Origin: CAYXVU01 sp964468725
GTDB lineage: Bacteria; Acidobacteriota; Blastocatellia; UBA7656
Length of the DNA: 9,050 bases
Direction of reading: 5' to 3'
Assembly: GCA_964468725.1 (NCBI GenBank)
Contig: CAYXVU010000243.1
Location: 1-9,050, forward strand
The notes under the pieces are model-generated. The model did no database searches, was not told where the DNA came from, and saw only the letters and a program-made list of their open reading frames with translations. This document shows, piece after piece, positions 1-6,710 of this stretch (positions are counted from its first letter, which is position 1; each line of letters opens with the position of its first letter). A program made the translations under genes and the position numbers.

Positions 1-1693
1 CGGCAACCCAACCGCTGGCAATCAGGCTGACCGTCAACCCTGCGGCCAGTATCCGCTTCCAGGTGCGTTGTCGCTGACTGCGTTTCAAAAACTCTGCCCT
101 CTCGCTGGCCTCTTTCCCTACCAGAATCTGGTTTTGGTTGTGCTCGGCCAGTCGCAACCCCTTGCCTCTGAGCAGGTACTGCGCGGCATGATTTTTTTTC
201 CAAGCGGAAAAGGCCGTGACAAATATAGATTTCACCTCTTCCAATTCGTCGCCTTCGGCTCCTCTCAAACGATTCAGAGCAGGAATCAACCGCTCGTGAG
301 GCAAGCGATAGCGTGGCTCTTCGCCATCGGCAACCGTGACCGCTTCCAGCAATCGCATATCGCGCTTCGTTAAACGATCCAGATTGGCTTTCAACCGGCG
401 CGGCTCTGCGTTGATCTCTTGCGCCAAATCGGCGCAGGATTTGCCTTCGGCAATGCGTTGGTCAGTCTCCGGGTCGCGCAGAGCGAGCAGGGCGTCCCGA
501 ATCGTCCGGTAATCGTCTTCCGGGAAGAGGGTAAGGCGATTGCTGATGTACTGCTTCAAGATGCCTTGCGCTTCACCGGCAAAATGGTAGGCATGATGTG
601 TGACCGTGCCGCCCGCTTGCCGATCAGAGATTTCGGAAAGCACCATCAATCCGATGCCGATGTCTACGGGTGAGACTTCGCCGTCAACCGTTGCGGCGTC
701 AATCAGGTTCTCAACGACTTTTTCTTCAACTTTCAACCCGGCTTCGTCAATCAATCGGCTGGTGACATCGGCGGCTTGCCTCGGGGTGAACAAGCGCAAA
801 GAGAGTTCAGGCGGATAGAAGCCGCGCTCTTGTTCGGGAATGATGAAATCCGACCAATCGGCGCGAAACTCTCGCCGAAAAGCGACGACCCAAGTGATGC
901 GATGCGGCGGTCTCGTCTTGCGCGCGACTTTTCTGAGGAGTTGAAGAATCTCTCCGTTCGGATTGCCGCGCAATTGTTCGAACTGGTCTATGACAATGAC
1001 GTGACGGCTATCGCCGACCGCAGGCGAAGGCGTGATGAGTTCATCAAGAGACGACAAGATGCGATTGGCTGCTGCAACCTCTTTCGACTGCGCGCCATTG
1101 CCGGACTCAACCAGCCACTTCTCTTGAACCGCGCGTAACAAGCCGCGTCCGGCATCGGTCGAGAGGGCTTCCCAGTAATGGTAGCCAATGCCCGTGCCTT
1201 TGAGGATGTCGGTGAGTCCGGCGCGCAATAACGAAGTTTTCCCCGCGCCGGATGCGCCCATTACAACAATCAAGTTGACTTGATCGTCTTTGACATAACC
1301 GAACAGTTTGCGCAAGTCCTCTTCCCTCTCCAATTTGCGAAAGAGTTCGCCATCACTGTCGGTAAACGCTTCCGGCCCTTTGATGGCAGGCGGCTTGTTG
1401 GTCGGCGGCGGCGGCGGGTTGACAACGACTAATCGCCAGATTCGATACCCGCCATAGCCCAAAAAGCCAAGCGCCGTCGCAAATAAGACGCCCGGAATAA
1501 TCAGGTGCCCCTGCCAGGTCTTCAAGAATTCATGGAAATCCGTCGGCAACCATCCCACCAGTGACGCTCCAAGCCAAAAGAGCAAAGCGGCGATGCTAAT
1601 GGCCGCCTCTTCGCGGCGACGCGCTTTGACGAAACGCCTGACGGTATTGAGAGCTTGCTGAAGTTGTTGCGCGAGTTCCGTCCAACTGAGCAT
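1..1693 (-). CDS. Membrane-anchored STAND-type P-loop NTPase (nSTAND1-like), C-terminal end outside window
   Basis: The frame is open from an ATG at 1693 to the left edge, giving 564 codons with no stop, so the C-terminus is missing. GGAGG at 1707-1703, nine bases before the ATG, supports the start. Residues about 30-49 and 63-88 are hydrophobic and look like a two-helix membrane anchor. A proline-rich linker follows (93-102, five consecutive prolines). The NTPase core has a Walker A loop GASGAGKTSLLRAGL (146-160) and a Walker B HVIVIDQFEQL (231-241). A winged-helix-like segment ends in YRLPHERLIPALN (462-474). A further hydrophobic stretch begins near 547. The GxSGxGKSSLLRAGL plus DQFEE pattern is typical of STAND NTPases, oligomerising signalling ATPases often fused to C-terminal sensor repeats and sometimes acting in antiphage defence. 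Here the C-terminal module is unseen, so the role stays open. The ATPase assignment is firm; the subfamily is likely. Confidence 0.85.
   Translation of the reverse strand, partial: MLSWTELAQQLQQALNTVRRFVKARRREEAAISIAALLFWLGASLVGWLPTDFHEFLKTWQGHLIIPGVLFATALGFLGYGGYRIWRLVVVNPPPPPTNKPPAIKGPEAFTDSDGELFRKLEREEDLRKLFGYVKDDQVNLIVVMGASGAGKTSLLRAGLTDILKGTGIGYHYWEALSTDAGRGLLRAVQEKWLVESGNGAQSKEVAAANRILSSLDELITPSPAVGDSRHVIVIDQFEQLRGNPNGEILQLLRKVARKTRPPHRITWVVAFRREFRADWSDFIIPEQERGFYPPELSLRLFTPRQAADVTSRLIDEAGLKVEEKVVENLIDAATVDGEVSPVDIGIGLMVLSEISDRQAGGTVTHHAYHFAGEAQGILKQYISNRLTLFPEDDYRTIRDALLALRDPETDQRIAEGKSCADLAQEINAEPRRLKANLDRLTKRDMRLLEAVTVADGEEPRYRLPHERLIPALNRLRGAEGDELEEVKSIFVTAFSAWKKNHAAQYLLRGKGLRLAEHNQNQILVGKEASERAEFLKRSQRQRTWKRILAAGLTVSLIASGWVA
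1403..1417 (-). repeat. (CCG)5 trinucleotide run encoding a polyproline linker
   Basis: Five CGG units on the plus strand read as five CCG proline codons (residues 93-97) between the membrane hairpin and the NTPase core of the STAND protein. It is a short in-frame microsatellite. Polyproline runs of this length generally need EF-P for smooth translation, and slippage would change the linker by whole codons. Confidence 0.6.
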
Positions 1694-1702
1694 AAGGCGT
1701 AC

Positions 1703-1707
1703 CCTCC
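1703..1707 (-). promoter_or_regulatory. Shine-Dalgarno site of the STAND NTPase gene
   Basis: GGAGG on the minus strand lies nine bases before the ATG at 1693. It fixes the start of a gene that is otherwise only partly visible. Confidence 0.7.
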
Positions 1708-1783
1708 GATGTCCGCGCCACAGAGTTGTTAGGTAAAAAGCCGCACCATAGATTTGCTGATGCGGTCTGCCCGGCAGAAACAG

Positions 1784-1855
1784 ATGCTAAGCAGTTTACT
1801 GAAAAACTTCAACGAAGAATGCCTAATCTTATACGGAGTGGCCAAGCAAAGTAAA
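1784..1855 (-). promoter_or_regulatory. Candidate promoters for the STAND NTPase gene
   Basis: Two sigma70-like pairs read on the minus strand. The first is TTTACT (1855-1850), a 16-bp spacer, then TATAAG (1833-1828). The second is TTGAAG (1812-1807), a 17-bp spacer, then TAGCAT (1789-1784). Either would give a leader of roughly 80-130 bases before the ATG at 1693. This suggests that the gene has its own promoter rather than depending on read-through from the DUF3108 gene. These are matches by eye only. Confidence 0.3.
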
Positions 1856-1932
1856 TCGAGTGGCGGAACAGTCAAAAGGGCGAGCGCAGTTTGCTATTCA
1901 CCGAGGGGATAGAAAAACTCTCCCTCTGGTCA

Positions 1933-2811
1933 TCAGCCGATCCTTTTCAAATCAATGGTCACGGTCGCGCCGGAGGTTTTGATCTTTGCGCGCACCGGCA
2001 ACCGTCGCTCATCATCGGTCACCCAGATGAACATCTCGCCTTGCCGTTTCACATATCTTCCCTCGAAGGCTTTGACATCCAACTTCACCGTTTTGAACTT
2101 TCCCGCGTCTACTTTGATCTCTTCGCGTTGGCGCGCAATCACGTCAACGTTGTAGACCTTGCCTGCATCGCTGATGGGCACAGCAGTCGTGCTGCCGACG
2201 ACAAGCGGCTGGGTGCGCAAAAAGTAAACCGCTGATAACAAGTCTTGAATCCAGTTGGGCGACTCTGATTCTTTGACCTTCGGCTTGGCGTTCTTATCCG
2301 CCAAGTTGCGCTCTGTATAGATCACCCGTCCGGCGTTGCGGTCAACCACCAAACGTTGCTCTTTTCTGGTCTTCCCTTCTTCGATGCGTTGCACCGATTC
2401 GTGCAAGCCGAAGTCTTTCGCGTTGACCAAAGCGATGAATTCGTCTCTCACCTTCATACCGAAGAGCTTCGGAAACAGACCTTTCGACACAGCTTCGGCG
2501 CGCAACTGAATCAGTTCATCTTGCGCCGCTCCTTTCGCAGACGAAGAGGGCGCGGCGGGCGGCGTCGCGCTTGTTGCGTTGGCAACCGTGATGGTCAGTT
2601 CGCCAATCGTCCCTGAAAAGATGAATTTGGAAAAACCCACTTCATAGACAAGCGCCTCGCCGATTTTGAAGGGCAAAGGCTGCGCGATCTTCGGTTTGGC
2701 CATCGCGTCGGCGGTTTTGTCCGCCATCGCCTGCGCCATTCCGAAAACTGCCAGTTGCCAAATCACCAGCAGCGTAAAAACCTTTTTCACCATAAACCTC
2801 ATCCATTTCAT
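1933..2811 (-). CDS. Exported DUF3108 domain protein
   Basis: A 292-residue frame. The N-terminus has a basic stretch, a hydrophobic core (about 11-26) and an Ala-rich cleavage site after AQAMA (about residue 30), so the product is probably periplasmic. The mature part begins with PFKIGEALVYEVGFSKFIFSG (47-67) and ends with FIWVTDDERRLPVRAKIK (261-278). Both ends match the DUF3108 family: an N-terminal GE-L-Y-V strand and a C-terminal W-TDD--R-PV segment. A low-complexity Ala/Ser/Pro stretch (about 78-96) is inserted after the first strands. Biochemical function is unknown. The start is uncertain: no Shine-Dalgarno precedes the ATG at 2811, whereas GGATGAGG lies just before the in-frame ATG at 2793 and GTG at 2790. 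The GTG gives a typical signal peptide start (M)KKVFTLL and a six-base spacer after GAGG. The gene follows the methyltransferase gene by 41 bases and may be co-transcribed with it. Confidence 0.85.
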   Translation of the reverse strand: MKWMRFMVKKVFTLLVIWQLAVFGMAQAMADKTADAMAKPKIAQPLPFKIGEALVYEVGFSKFIFSGTIGELTITVANATSATPPAAPSSSAKGAAQDELIQLRAEAVSKGLFPKLFGMKVRDEFIALVNAKDFGLHESVQRIEEGKTRKEQRLVVDRNAGRVIYTERNLADKNAKPKVKESESPNWIQDLLSAVYFLRTQPLVVGSTTAVPISDAGKVYNVDVIARQREEIKVDAGKFKTVKLDVKAFEGRYVKRQGEMFIWVTDDERRLPVRAKIKTSGATVTIDLKRIG

Positions 2812-2819
2812 TGTCTGTG

Positions 2820-2825
2820 ATTATA
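2820..2825 (-). promoter_or_regulatory. Candidate -10 box upstream of the DUF3108 gene
   Basis: A perfect TATAAT on the minus strand ends eight bases before the ATG at 2811. No convincing -35 element is seen at 16-18 bp. If used, transcription would start within a few bases of that ATG. This would favour translation from the in-frame ATG at 2793 or GTG at 2790, which have the purine-rich GGATGAGG before them. Confidence 0.35.
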
Positions 2826-2852
2826 CGAGCAAGTGATGTGTAATGGGTATCT

Positions 2853-3473
2853 CTAGTTGCCTAGCCAGACCATCTTCGCCGTCAGCAACGCAAAGACCAG
2901 AGCGCAACCGAGCGCCGCACGATATTCGCGGTAGCGCAAATACAACGACCGGTCGAAGCGGCGCGCGTTGTCATATTGATCGCCGGACGAGAGGGTCGCA
3001 TCTGCATCTTGCATTTGCCGATAGGCTGTCAGACGCGGCCAAAAGAGCGGCACCTGTCGGCTGTATGATTCATACTCGACCGGAAAGAGTTTATTCACGG
3101 TTTCGGCTTCGGCGCTCATCACCGGCACGTAGATCAACAGATAGAGCGCGATGAAAAACAGTACGAACCACCACACCCCCGAAGCCAGCGCCGCGCCCGC
3201 ACCGAGGATCAAGGTTCCGAGATAGAGCGGGTTGCGCGTGTGCGCGTAAGGCCCGGTCATCGCCAACTCTTGATTCTTTTTCAAATGCCCCGAAGCCCAA
3301 GCGCGAATCAGCAATCCGATGATGGCAATTATCAATCCTGCGCCGAGCGATTTGACCGTTGGTCTGGCGACGATCAGTAACACCGGAGCCATCAAAAAGC
3401 CGATGGTGACGCGAAATTTCTGTGCCAGACCGCGCAGCTTTTGCGCCCCACTCTGCGCGCCGATCTTTTCCAT
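2853..3473 (-). CDS. Isoprenylcysteine carboxylmethyltransferase-family (ICMT/PEMT-like) membrane methyltransferase
   Basis: A 206-residue integral membrane protein. Hydrophobic segments lie at about 22-37, 42-60, 84-99, 101-118 and 184-203. The signature PYAHTRNPLYLG (75-86) and the downstream FPVEYESYSRQVPLFWPRL (130-148) match the conserved SAM-binding C-terminal half of the ICMT/phospholipid methyltransferase fold (xRNPxYxG, then an acidic helix and E-Y--Y---V--F-P). Bacterial members methylate mostly unknown substrates, and true prenyl-cysteine substrates are not expected here. The frame stays open upstream to 3734, but that part lies inside waaC. The first ATG clear of waaC is at 3473. 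AGGAG lies 17 bases before this ATG but only 5 bases before an in-frame TTG at 3485, so TTG may be the true start. The gene lies 31 bases (19 from the TTG) after the waaC stop, suggesting one operon. Confidence 0.8.
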   Translation of the reverse strand: MEKIGAQSGAQKLRGLAQKFRVTIGFLMAPVLLIVARPTVKSLGAGLIIAIIGLLIRAWASGHLKKNQELAMTGPYAHTRNPLYLGTLILGAGAALASGVWWFVLFFIALYLLIYVPVMSAEAETVNKLFPVEYESYSRQVPLFWPRLTAYRQMQDADATLSSGDQYDNARRFDRSLYLRYREYRAALGCALVFALLTAKMVWLGN

Positions 3474-3504
3474 GTTGTCGTGCAACACGTCTCCTATCTT
3501 CTTT

Positions 3505-4563
3505 TCATCCCCCGACACGTTGCCGCACAGCTTGTTGCATGTGGCTGAGAGAGATTTCCATACAGTTCCAATGCCAGCAACGGCGGCGATGACAATTGGG
3601 GCGACACCACAAATCGCGCCCGACTGTGACATCGAGCGGATCGAAAGGGCCATTGCGCTCCGCCGAAGTCGGCCCATAGATGCCGACAATCGGCGTGCGG
3701 CACGCAGCAGCAATGTGCAAAGGGCCTGTATCACCGCTAACGAACAGCCGCGCGCGTCGCGCGAGTACCACCAGTTGCTTCAAAGTTGCATCGAGCATTT
3801 GCGCCGCGCCGGATTTGGCATGGCTCACAACCGACTGCGCCAGCCTCTCTTCGCCCGCCCCATACGTCACCACCGATTTCCATGCGAATTCACGCCACAA
3901 CCAATCGGCAAGCTGACCGAAACGTTCGGCAGGCCATAGTTTGGTTGGCCAACCGCCGCCGGGGTTCAAAATCGCAAACTCTTCGCCGACCTCTTCCAAT
4001 TGTCCGGTAATGTAGGCTTCATCATCGGCTGAGACCGTAATGGGAAACTCATAGCCGTTGCCAGCTTGCCATTCGCCGCCGACGGCGACGACGGCGGCGT
4101 GTGCCAAAGCAAGGTTCTTCTCAATCACGTGCGGCAAGGTGTGCGTTGTGACCGCTTCCGTGATAAAGATGCGGCTCGCCGATTCTCGCAGTTCGCCGGT
4201 TTCAAAACCGATGCGCCGCGCGGCTTTCGATAACGCGGCGATGACGCCCGATTTCAATAGCCCTTGAAAATCTATGGCAAGGTCAGGGAGACACGATTGC
4301 TCTCCGGTCTCGCCGCGCAGTTGTGCGAGCGCCTCGCGCATTTGCCGATGTGTCTCCGCACGATGCCAATTCTTGCGCCAGCCGCGTGTATCGAGTTCAA
4401 TCCGCTCATCAATCGCCGGACAATCTTTGAGGATGGCGCTGGCGCGACGTTCGACCGCCCAAGCGAGGTGCGCCGTTGGCAGTGACCGCCTGAGCGCGGC
4501 AACTGCTGGCAACGTATGGACAACATCGCCTATCGAACTGAGTTTGACAATCAGAATCCGCAT
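3505..4563 (-). CDS. waaC: ADP-heptose:LPS heptosyltransferase (WaaC/RfaC-like, GT9)
   Basis: A 352-residue glycosyltransferase family 9 protein, predicted to transfer heptose from ADP-heptose to the LPS inner core at the cytoplasmic face of the inner membrane. The N-terminus MRILIVKLSSIGDVVHTLP carries the acceptor-side Asp13 of the family. Later motifs are DFQGLLKSG (98-106), LNPGGGWPTKLWPAERFG (199-216) and the sugar-nucleotide site SGDTGPLHIAAA (276-287), followed by VGIYGPTSAERNGPF. The C-terminal tail holds four cysteines in C-x3-C-x4-C-x4-C spacing (320-334). The start at 4563 is preferred over an ATG at 4578: the longer form adds only MPLHS, and a TATAAT box overlaps the 4578 ATG. The gene diverges from dxr, and the methyltransferase gene follows at once. 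Assignment as heptosyltransferase I rather than another GT9 heptosyltransferase is likely but not certain. Confidence 0.9.
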   Translation of the reverse strand: MRILIVKLSSIGDVVHTLPAVAALRRSLPTAHLAWAVERRASAILKDCPAIDERIELDTRGWRKNWHRAETHRQMREALAQLRGETGEQSCLPDLAIDFQGLLKSGVIAALSKAARRIGFETGELRESASRIFITEAVTTHTLPHVIEKNLALAHAAVVAVGGEWQAGNGYEFPITVSADDEAYITGQLEEVGEEFAILNPGGGWPTKLWPAERFGQLADWLWREFAWKSVVTYGAGEERLAQSVVSHAKSGAAQMLDATLKQLVVLARRARLFVSGDTGPLHIAAACRTPIVGIYGPTSAERNGPFDPLDVTVGRDLWCRPNCHRRRCWHWNCMEISLSHMQQAVRQRVGG

Positions 4564-4576
4564 CGAATGAAGCGGC

Positions 4577-4582
4577 ATTATA
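4577..4582 (-). promoter_or_regulatory. Candidate -10 box of waaC
   Basis: A perfect TATAAT on the minus strand lies 13 bases before the ATG at 4563 and overlaps the upstream ATG at 4578. No good -35 match is present at 16-18 bp. If used, the mRNA would have a leader of only about six bases and no Shine-Dalgarno. Confidence 0.4.
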
Positions 4583-4611
4583 ACAGGCTCATTGCGAAGC
4601 AGCGCACATCT

Positions 4612-4641
4612 TTGATTGCCTATCCGCTGGCGTGCTAGAAT
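4612..4641 (+). promoter_or_regulatory. Candidate extended -10 promoter of dxr
   Basis: TTGATT (4612-4617), an 18-bp spacer, then TGC-TAGAAT (-10 at 4636-4641) with the TGn extension at 4633-4635. The expected transcription start is near 4648, giving a leader of about 14 bases before the ATG at 4662, with no Shine-Dalgarno in it. The box lies inside an upstream in-frame GTG extension of dxr (4632), which argues against that longer start. Confidence 0.5.
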
Positions 4642-4661
4642 GCCGCCGTCTTAACTTCATC

Positions 4662-5843
4662 ATGAAAAGCATCAGCATCATCGGTTCGACCGGCTCCATT
4701 GGTCAAAGCACGCTTTCGGTCATTGCTTCTCGCAGCCAACAGTTTGCGGTGAGCGGACTGGCGGCAGGCCGCGACATCGCCGGGTTGACCGAGCAGATCA
4801 CCCGCTTTCAACCGAAACTGGTCTCCGTCGCCCATGAAAGCGATGTCGCAACCCTCAGAGAACGCCTCAAAGAAGCGGGCGCGCGCCATTTGCCCGAAAT
4901 CCTCTGCGGCGAAGAGGGGCTGGTCGCAGTTGCGACGATGACCGAAGCCGACATCGTGGTTTCGGCTACCGTCGGAGCCGTCGGTTTTTTGCCGACCTAT
5001 CAAGCTCTGACGCTCGGCAAGCGCGTCTGTTTGGCCAACAAAGAGACGCTCGTGATGGCGGGTGAGTTGATGACGCGCGCGGCCAGAGAGTCCAGCGCGG
5101 AGTTATTGCCGGTTGATAGCGAACATAACGCGTTGCATCAATGCCTGCGCGGCGAAAAGGTTCATGAAGTGCAACGGTTGATCCTGACGGCTTCCGGCGG
5201 CCCCTTTCGACAAGCTTCGCTTGAGCATATGCAGTCGGCGACTGTCGAGCAGGCGCTCGCTCATCCCACTTGGCAGATGGGCGCAAAGATCACCATTGAT
5301 TCGGCGACGCTGATGAACAAGGGGCTCGAAGTCATCGAAGCCGGATGGCTTTTTGGATTCGCCGCCGATTCGATCTCCGTCGCCGTACATCCGCAATCCA
5401 TCGTCCATTCGATGGTCGAAATGATTGACGGTTCGATCATCGCGCAACTGGGCATCACCGATATGCGGCTGATGATTCAGTATGCGCTGACCTATCCGGA
5501 ACGCTTGCCGACCGAATTGCCTGCACTCGGTTTTGAAAAACTGGCGAAGCTCGAATTCTTCGAGCCCGACTTGCAACGCTTCCCTTGCCTGCGCCTCGCC
5601 TATGACGCCATGCGCGAAGGGGGCACGATGCCCGCCGCGATGAGTGCAGCGAACGAGGTTGCCGTTGCCAGTTTTCTCAATCGGCGTATCGGCTTTATGG
5701 ACATTCCGCGCGTCATCGCTGAAACCATGTCGGCGCACCAAACCGCATCTTGTTCAAGCATCGAAGCCATACTCGAAGCCGACCTCTCGGCGCGCGCACA
5801 AGCCGAGAGCATCATCAAACGCTCAGCCTTAGCCGTCGGGTAA
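4662..5843 (+). CDS. dxr: 1-deoxy-D-xylulose 5-phosphate reductoisomerase
   Basis: A 393-residue enzyme of normal family length. It converts 1-deoxy-D-xylulose 5-phosphate to 2-C-methyl-D-erythritol 4-phosphate with NADPH and a divalent metal, the first committed step of the MEP isoprenoid pathway, in the cytoplasm. Motifs in order: NADPH loop GSTGSIGQ (8-15), ANKETLVMAG (125-134), metal-binding VDSEHNA (151-157, Asp152 and Glu154), TASGGPFR (176-183), HPTWQMGAKITIDSATLMNKG (201-221) with the third acidic ligand at Glu223, HPQSIVHSMVE (243-253), and AANEVAVASFL near the C-terminus. All expected active-site residues are present, so the enzyme should be active. The frame extends up to a GTG at 4632, but alignment to the family favours the ATG at 4662. 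The gene is not in the common uppS-cdsA-dxr-rseP order; it stands alone, diverging from waaC. Fosmidomycin targets this enzyme family. Confidence 0.97.
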   Translation: MKSISIIGSTGSIGQSTLSVIASRSQQFAVSGLAAGRDIAGLTEQITRFQPKLVSVAHESDVATLRERLKEAGARHLPEILCGEEGLVAVATMTEADIVVSATVGAVGFLPTYQALTLGKRVCLANKETLVMAGELMTRAARESSAELLPVDSEHNALHQCLRGEKVHEVQRLILTASGGPFRQASLEHMQSATVEQALAHPTWQMGAKITIDSATLMNKGLEVIEAGWLFGFAADSISVAVHPQSIVHSMVEMIDGSIIAQLGITDMRLMIQYALTYPERLPTELPALGFEKLAKLEFFEPDLQRFPCLRLAYDAMREGGTMPAAMSAANEVAVASFLNRRIGFMDIPRVIAETMSAHQTASCSSIEAILEADLSARAQAESIIKRSALAVG

Positions 5844-6063
5844 GAGGCAGATAGCCCTACTTACCCCACTCACCGGAGCGGTTCAGTCTTCTATCCAGCA
5901 CGGTTAGCCTGAAAAAAATTAGCCAACGGATAAACGCGATGTACCGAATCATCAGGAATCGAGTAAGCATCCTCGTGTTCACCGATCCTCTCCGGGTTCG
6001 GCCTTGATCGAGAGATGCATCACCCTGCCCACAGACGGATCGCATATTGATTACGCCACGAAG

Positions 6064-6092
6064 TTGAAATCTTCACCATACGGGCATAGACT
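6064..6092 (+). promoter_or_regulatory. Candidate promoter of the Cys-rich protein gene
   Basis: TTGAAA (6064-6069, five of six to consensus), a 17-bp spacer, then TAGACT (6087-6092, four of six). The expected transcription start is near 6099, three bases before the GTG at 6102. The mRNA would thus be leaderless or nearly so, which agrees with the lack of a Shine-Dalgarno site. It is placed to transcribe the Cys-rich gene and possibly the receptor behind it. Confidence 0.45.
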
Positions 6093-6101
6093 CTGCGCAT
6101 T

Positions 6102-6521
6102 GTGAAACTTTCATTGCACACCCTATGGCCACGTGCGAAAGCTCTGTCGGCAGCGTTGTGGTTGCTGATGGGCTTTCTGGCCGTGCCGATGGCTCTGGCG
6201 GCGCATGATGAGAGCGATGCCTGTGCGATGATCTGTTGTATCGAAGATGGCTATTGCTGCTGCAAACCGGCCAAAGCGTCTGTCCGCAAACCGACTTTCC
6301 CCGGACAGACGACCGTTGGCACAGTCGAACTCTTCACTTCCTGCCCTGAAGGGTGTTTGAATTCGCATCTGATCGGCAAACAGATTTCGCGGCAGATGTT
6401 GATAGGGCAACCGAGTTCGCTGCTTCGATTGACTCCCGTCGTTACGGCTTCGCAACCGCCGCCGACTCCGCGCACGGTCTTCGATTTGACTTCGCTTTCG
6501 CCGCGCGCTCCTCCCGTCTGA
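6102..6521 (+). CDS. Small exported cysteine-rich protein, function unknown
   Basis: A 139-residue frame from a GTG. The N-terminus has basic residues and a hydrophobic core (about 14-32) ending ALA-A near residue 33, a good signal peptide. Just after it comes a cysteine cluster, C-x3-CC-x5-CCC (residues 41-54, DACAMICCIEDGYCCCKP), and then a second pair in SCPEGC (81 and 85), making eight cysteines. The C-terminal third is rich in Pro, Thr and Ser (PPPTPRTV). I recognise no named family. The cysteine spacing would suit metal binding or disulphide formation in the periplasm, but this is inference. The alternating clusters and the signal peptide are unlikely to arise in a chance frame, so I take the gene as real. 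No Shine-Dalgarno precedes the GTG, but a promoter fits just upstream. It lies 189 bases before the TonB-dependent receptor on the same strand, which suggests joint function. Confidence 0.65.
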   Translation: MKLSLHTLWPRAKALSAALWLLMGFLAVPMALAAHDESDACAMICCIEDGYCCCKPAKASVRKPTFPGQTTVGTVELFTSCPEGCLNSHLIGKQISRQMLIGQPSSLLRLTPVVTASQPPPTPRTVFDLTSLSPRAPPV

Positions 6522-6696
6522 TTCCCTCTCCTTTTCATTGCTCGCTTCTAGCGGTGCGACCAACCGACGCGCCGGGCTGTTGGTGCTGCGCGCTTCCTAG
6601 CAATCTGCCATTGCGATCAAGCATCGGCTTGTGCTGCATGGTTCGGCGCATCCTGCGCGCCTGCACAGCAGATAGGACAACCACTTTCGCATTCAT

Positions 6697-6702
6697 AAGG
6701 AG
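6697..6702 (+). promoter_or_regulatory. Shine-Dalgarno site of the TonB-dependent receptor
   Basis: AAGGAG lies eight bases before the ATG at 6711. It is the best ribosome binding site on the plus strand of this window and fixes the receptor start. Confidence 0.8.
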
Positions 6703-6710
6703 AAGAAATC

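Noticed and set aside
68..1138. Series of plus-strand open frames in the first 1.1 kb
   Set aside because: All lie antisense to the continuous STAND NTPase frame, which has Walker motifs, a start with Shine-Dalgarno and no internal stop.
1903..1930. Imperfect hairpin just after the DUF3108 stop (CCAGAGGG / CCCTCGG)
   Set aside because: The stem has a bulge and a 14-base loop, and no T-run follows on the minus strand, so I do not call it a terminator.
3474..3734. N-terminal extension of the methyltransferase frame into waaC (293 residues in total)
   Set aside because: The extension lies wholly inside the conserved 3' part of waaC, which keeps homology to its last codons. The extra residues are Arg/Ser/Ala-rich and show no methyltransferase features.
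3319..3939. 206-residue plus-strand open frame
   Set aside because: It runs antisense across the methyltransferase and waaC genes with low-complexity, Arg/Pro-rich translation. It is a shadow frame.
5103..5741. 212-residue minus-strand open frame
   Set aside because: It is antisense to dxr, which is certain. The product has no recognisable domain, and long antisense frames are expected in GC-rich coding DNA.
5911..5932. Two copies of TTAGCC around an A-run
   Set aside because: They are short direct repeats that do not form a hairpin and match no known site. Chance is the simplest explanation.
5857..6045. 62-residue minus-strand open frame in the gap after dxr
   Set aside because: There is no ribosome binding site, no domain and no composition typical of the neighbouring genes. 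It does not stand out from chance.
6522..6710. Possible cobalamin or other riboswitch ahead of the receptor
   Set aside because: I found no B12-box-like or other recognisable riboswitch consensus in the spacer.
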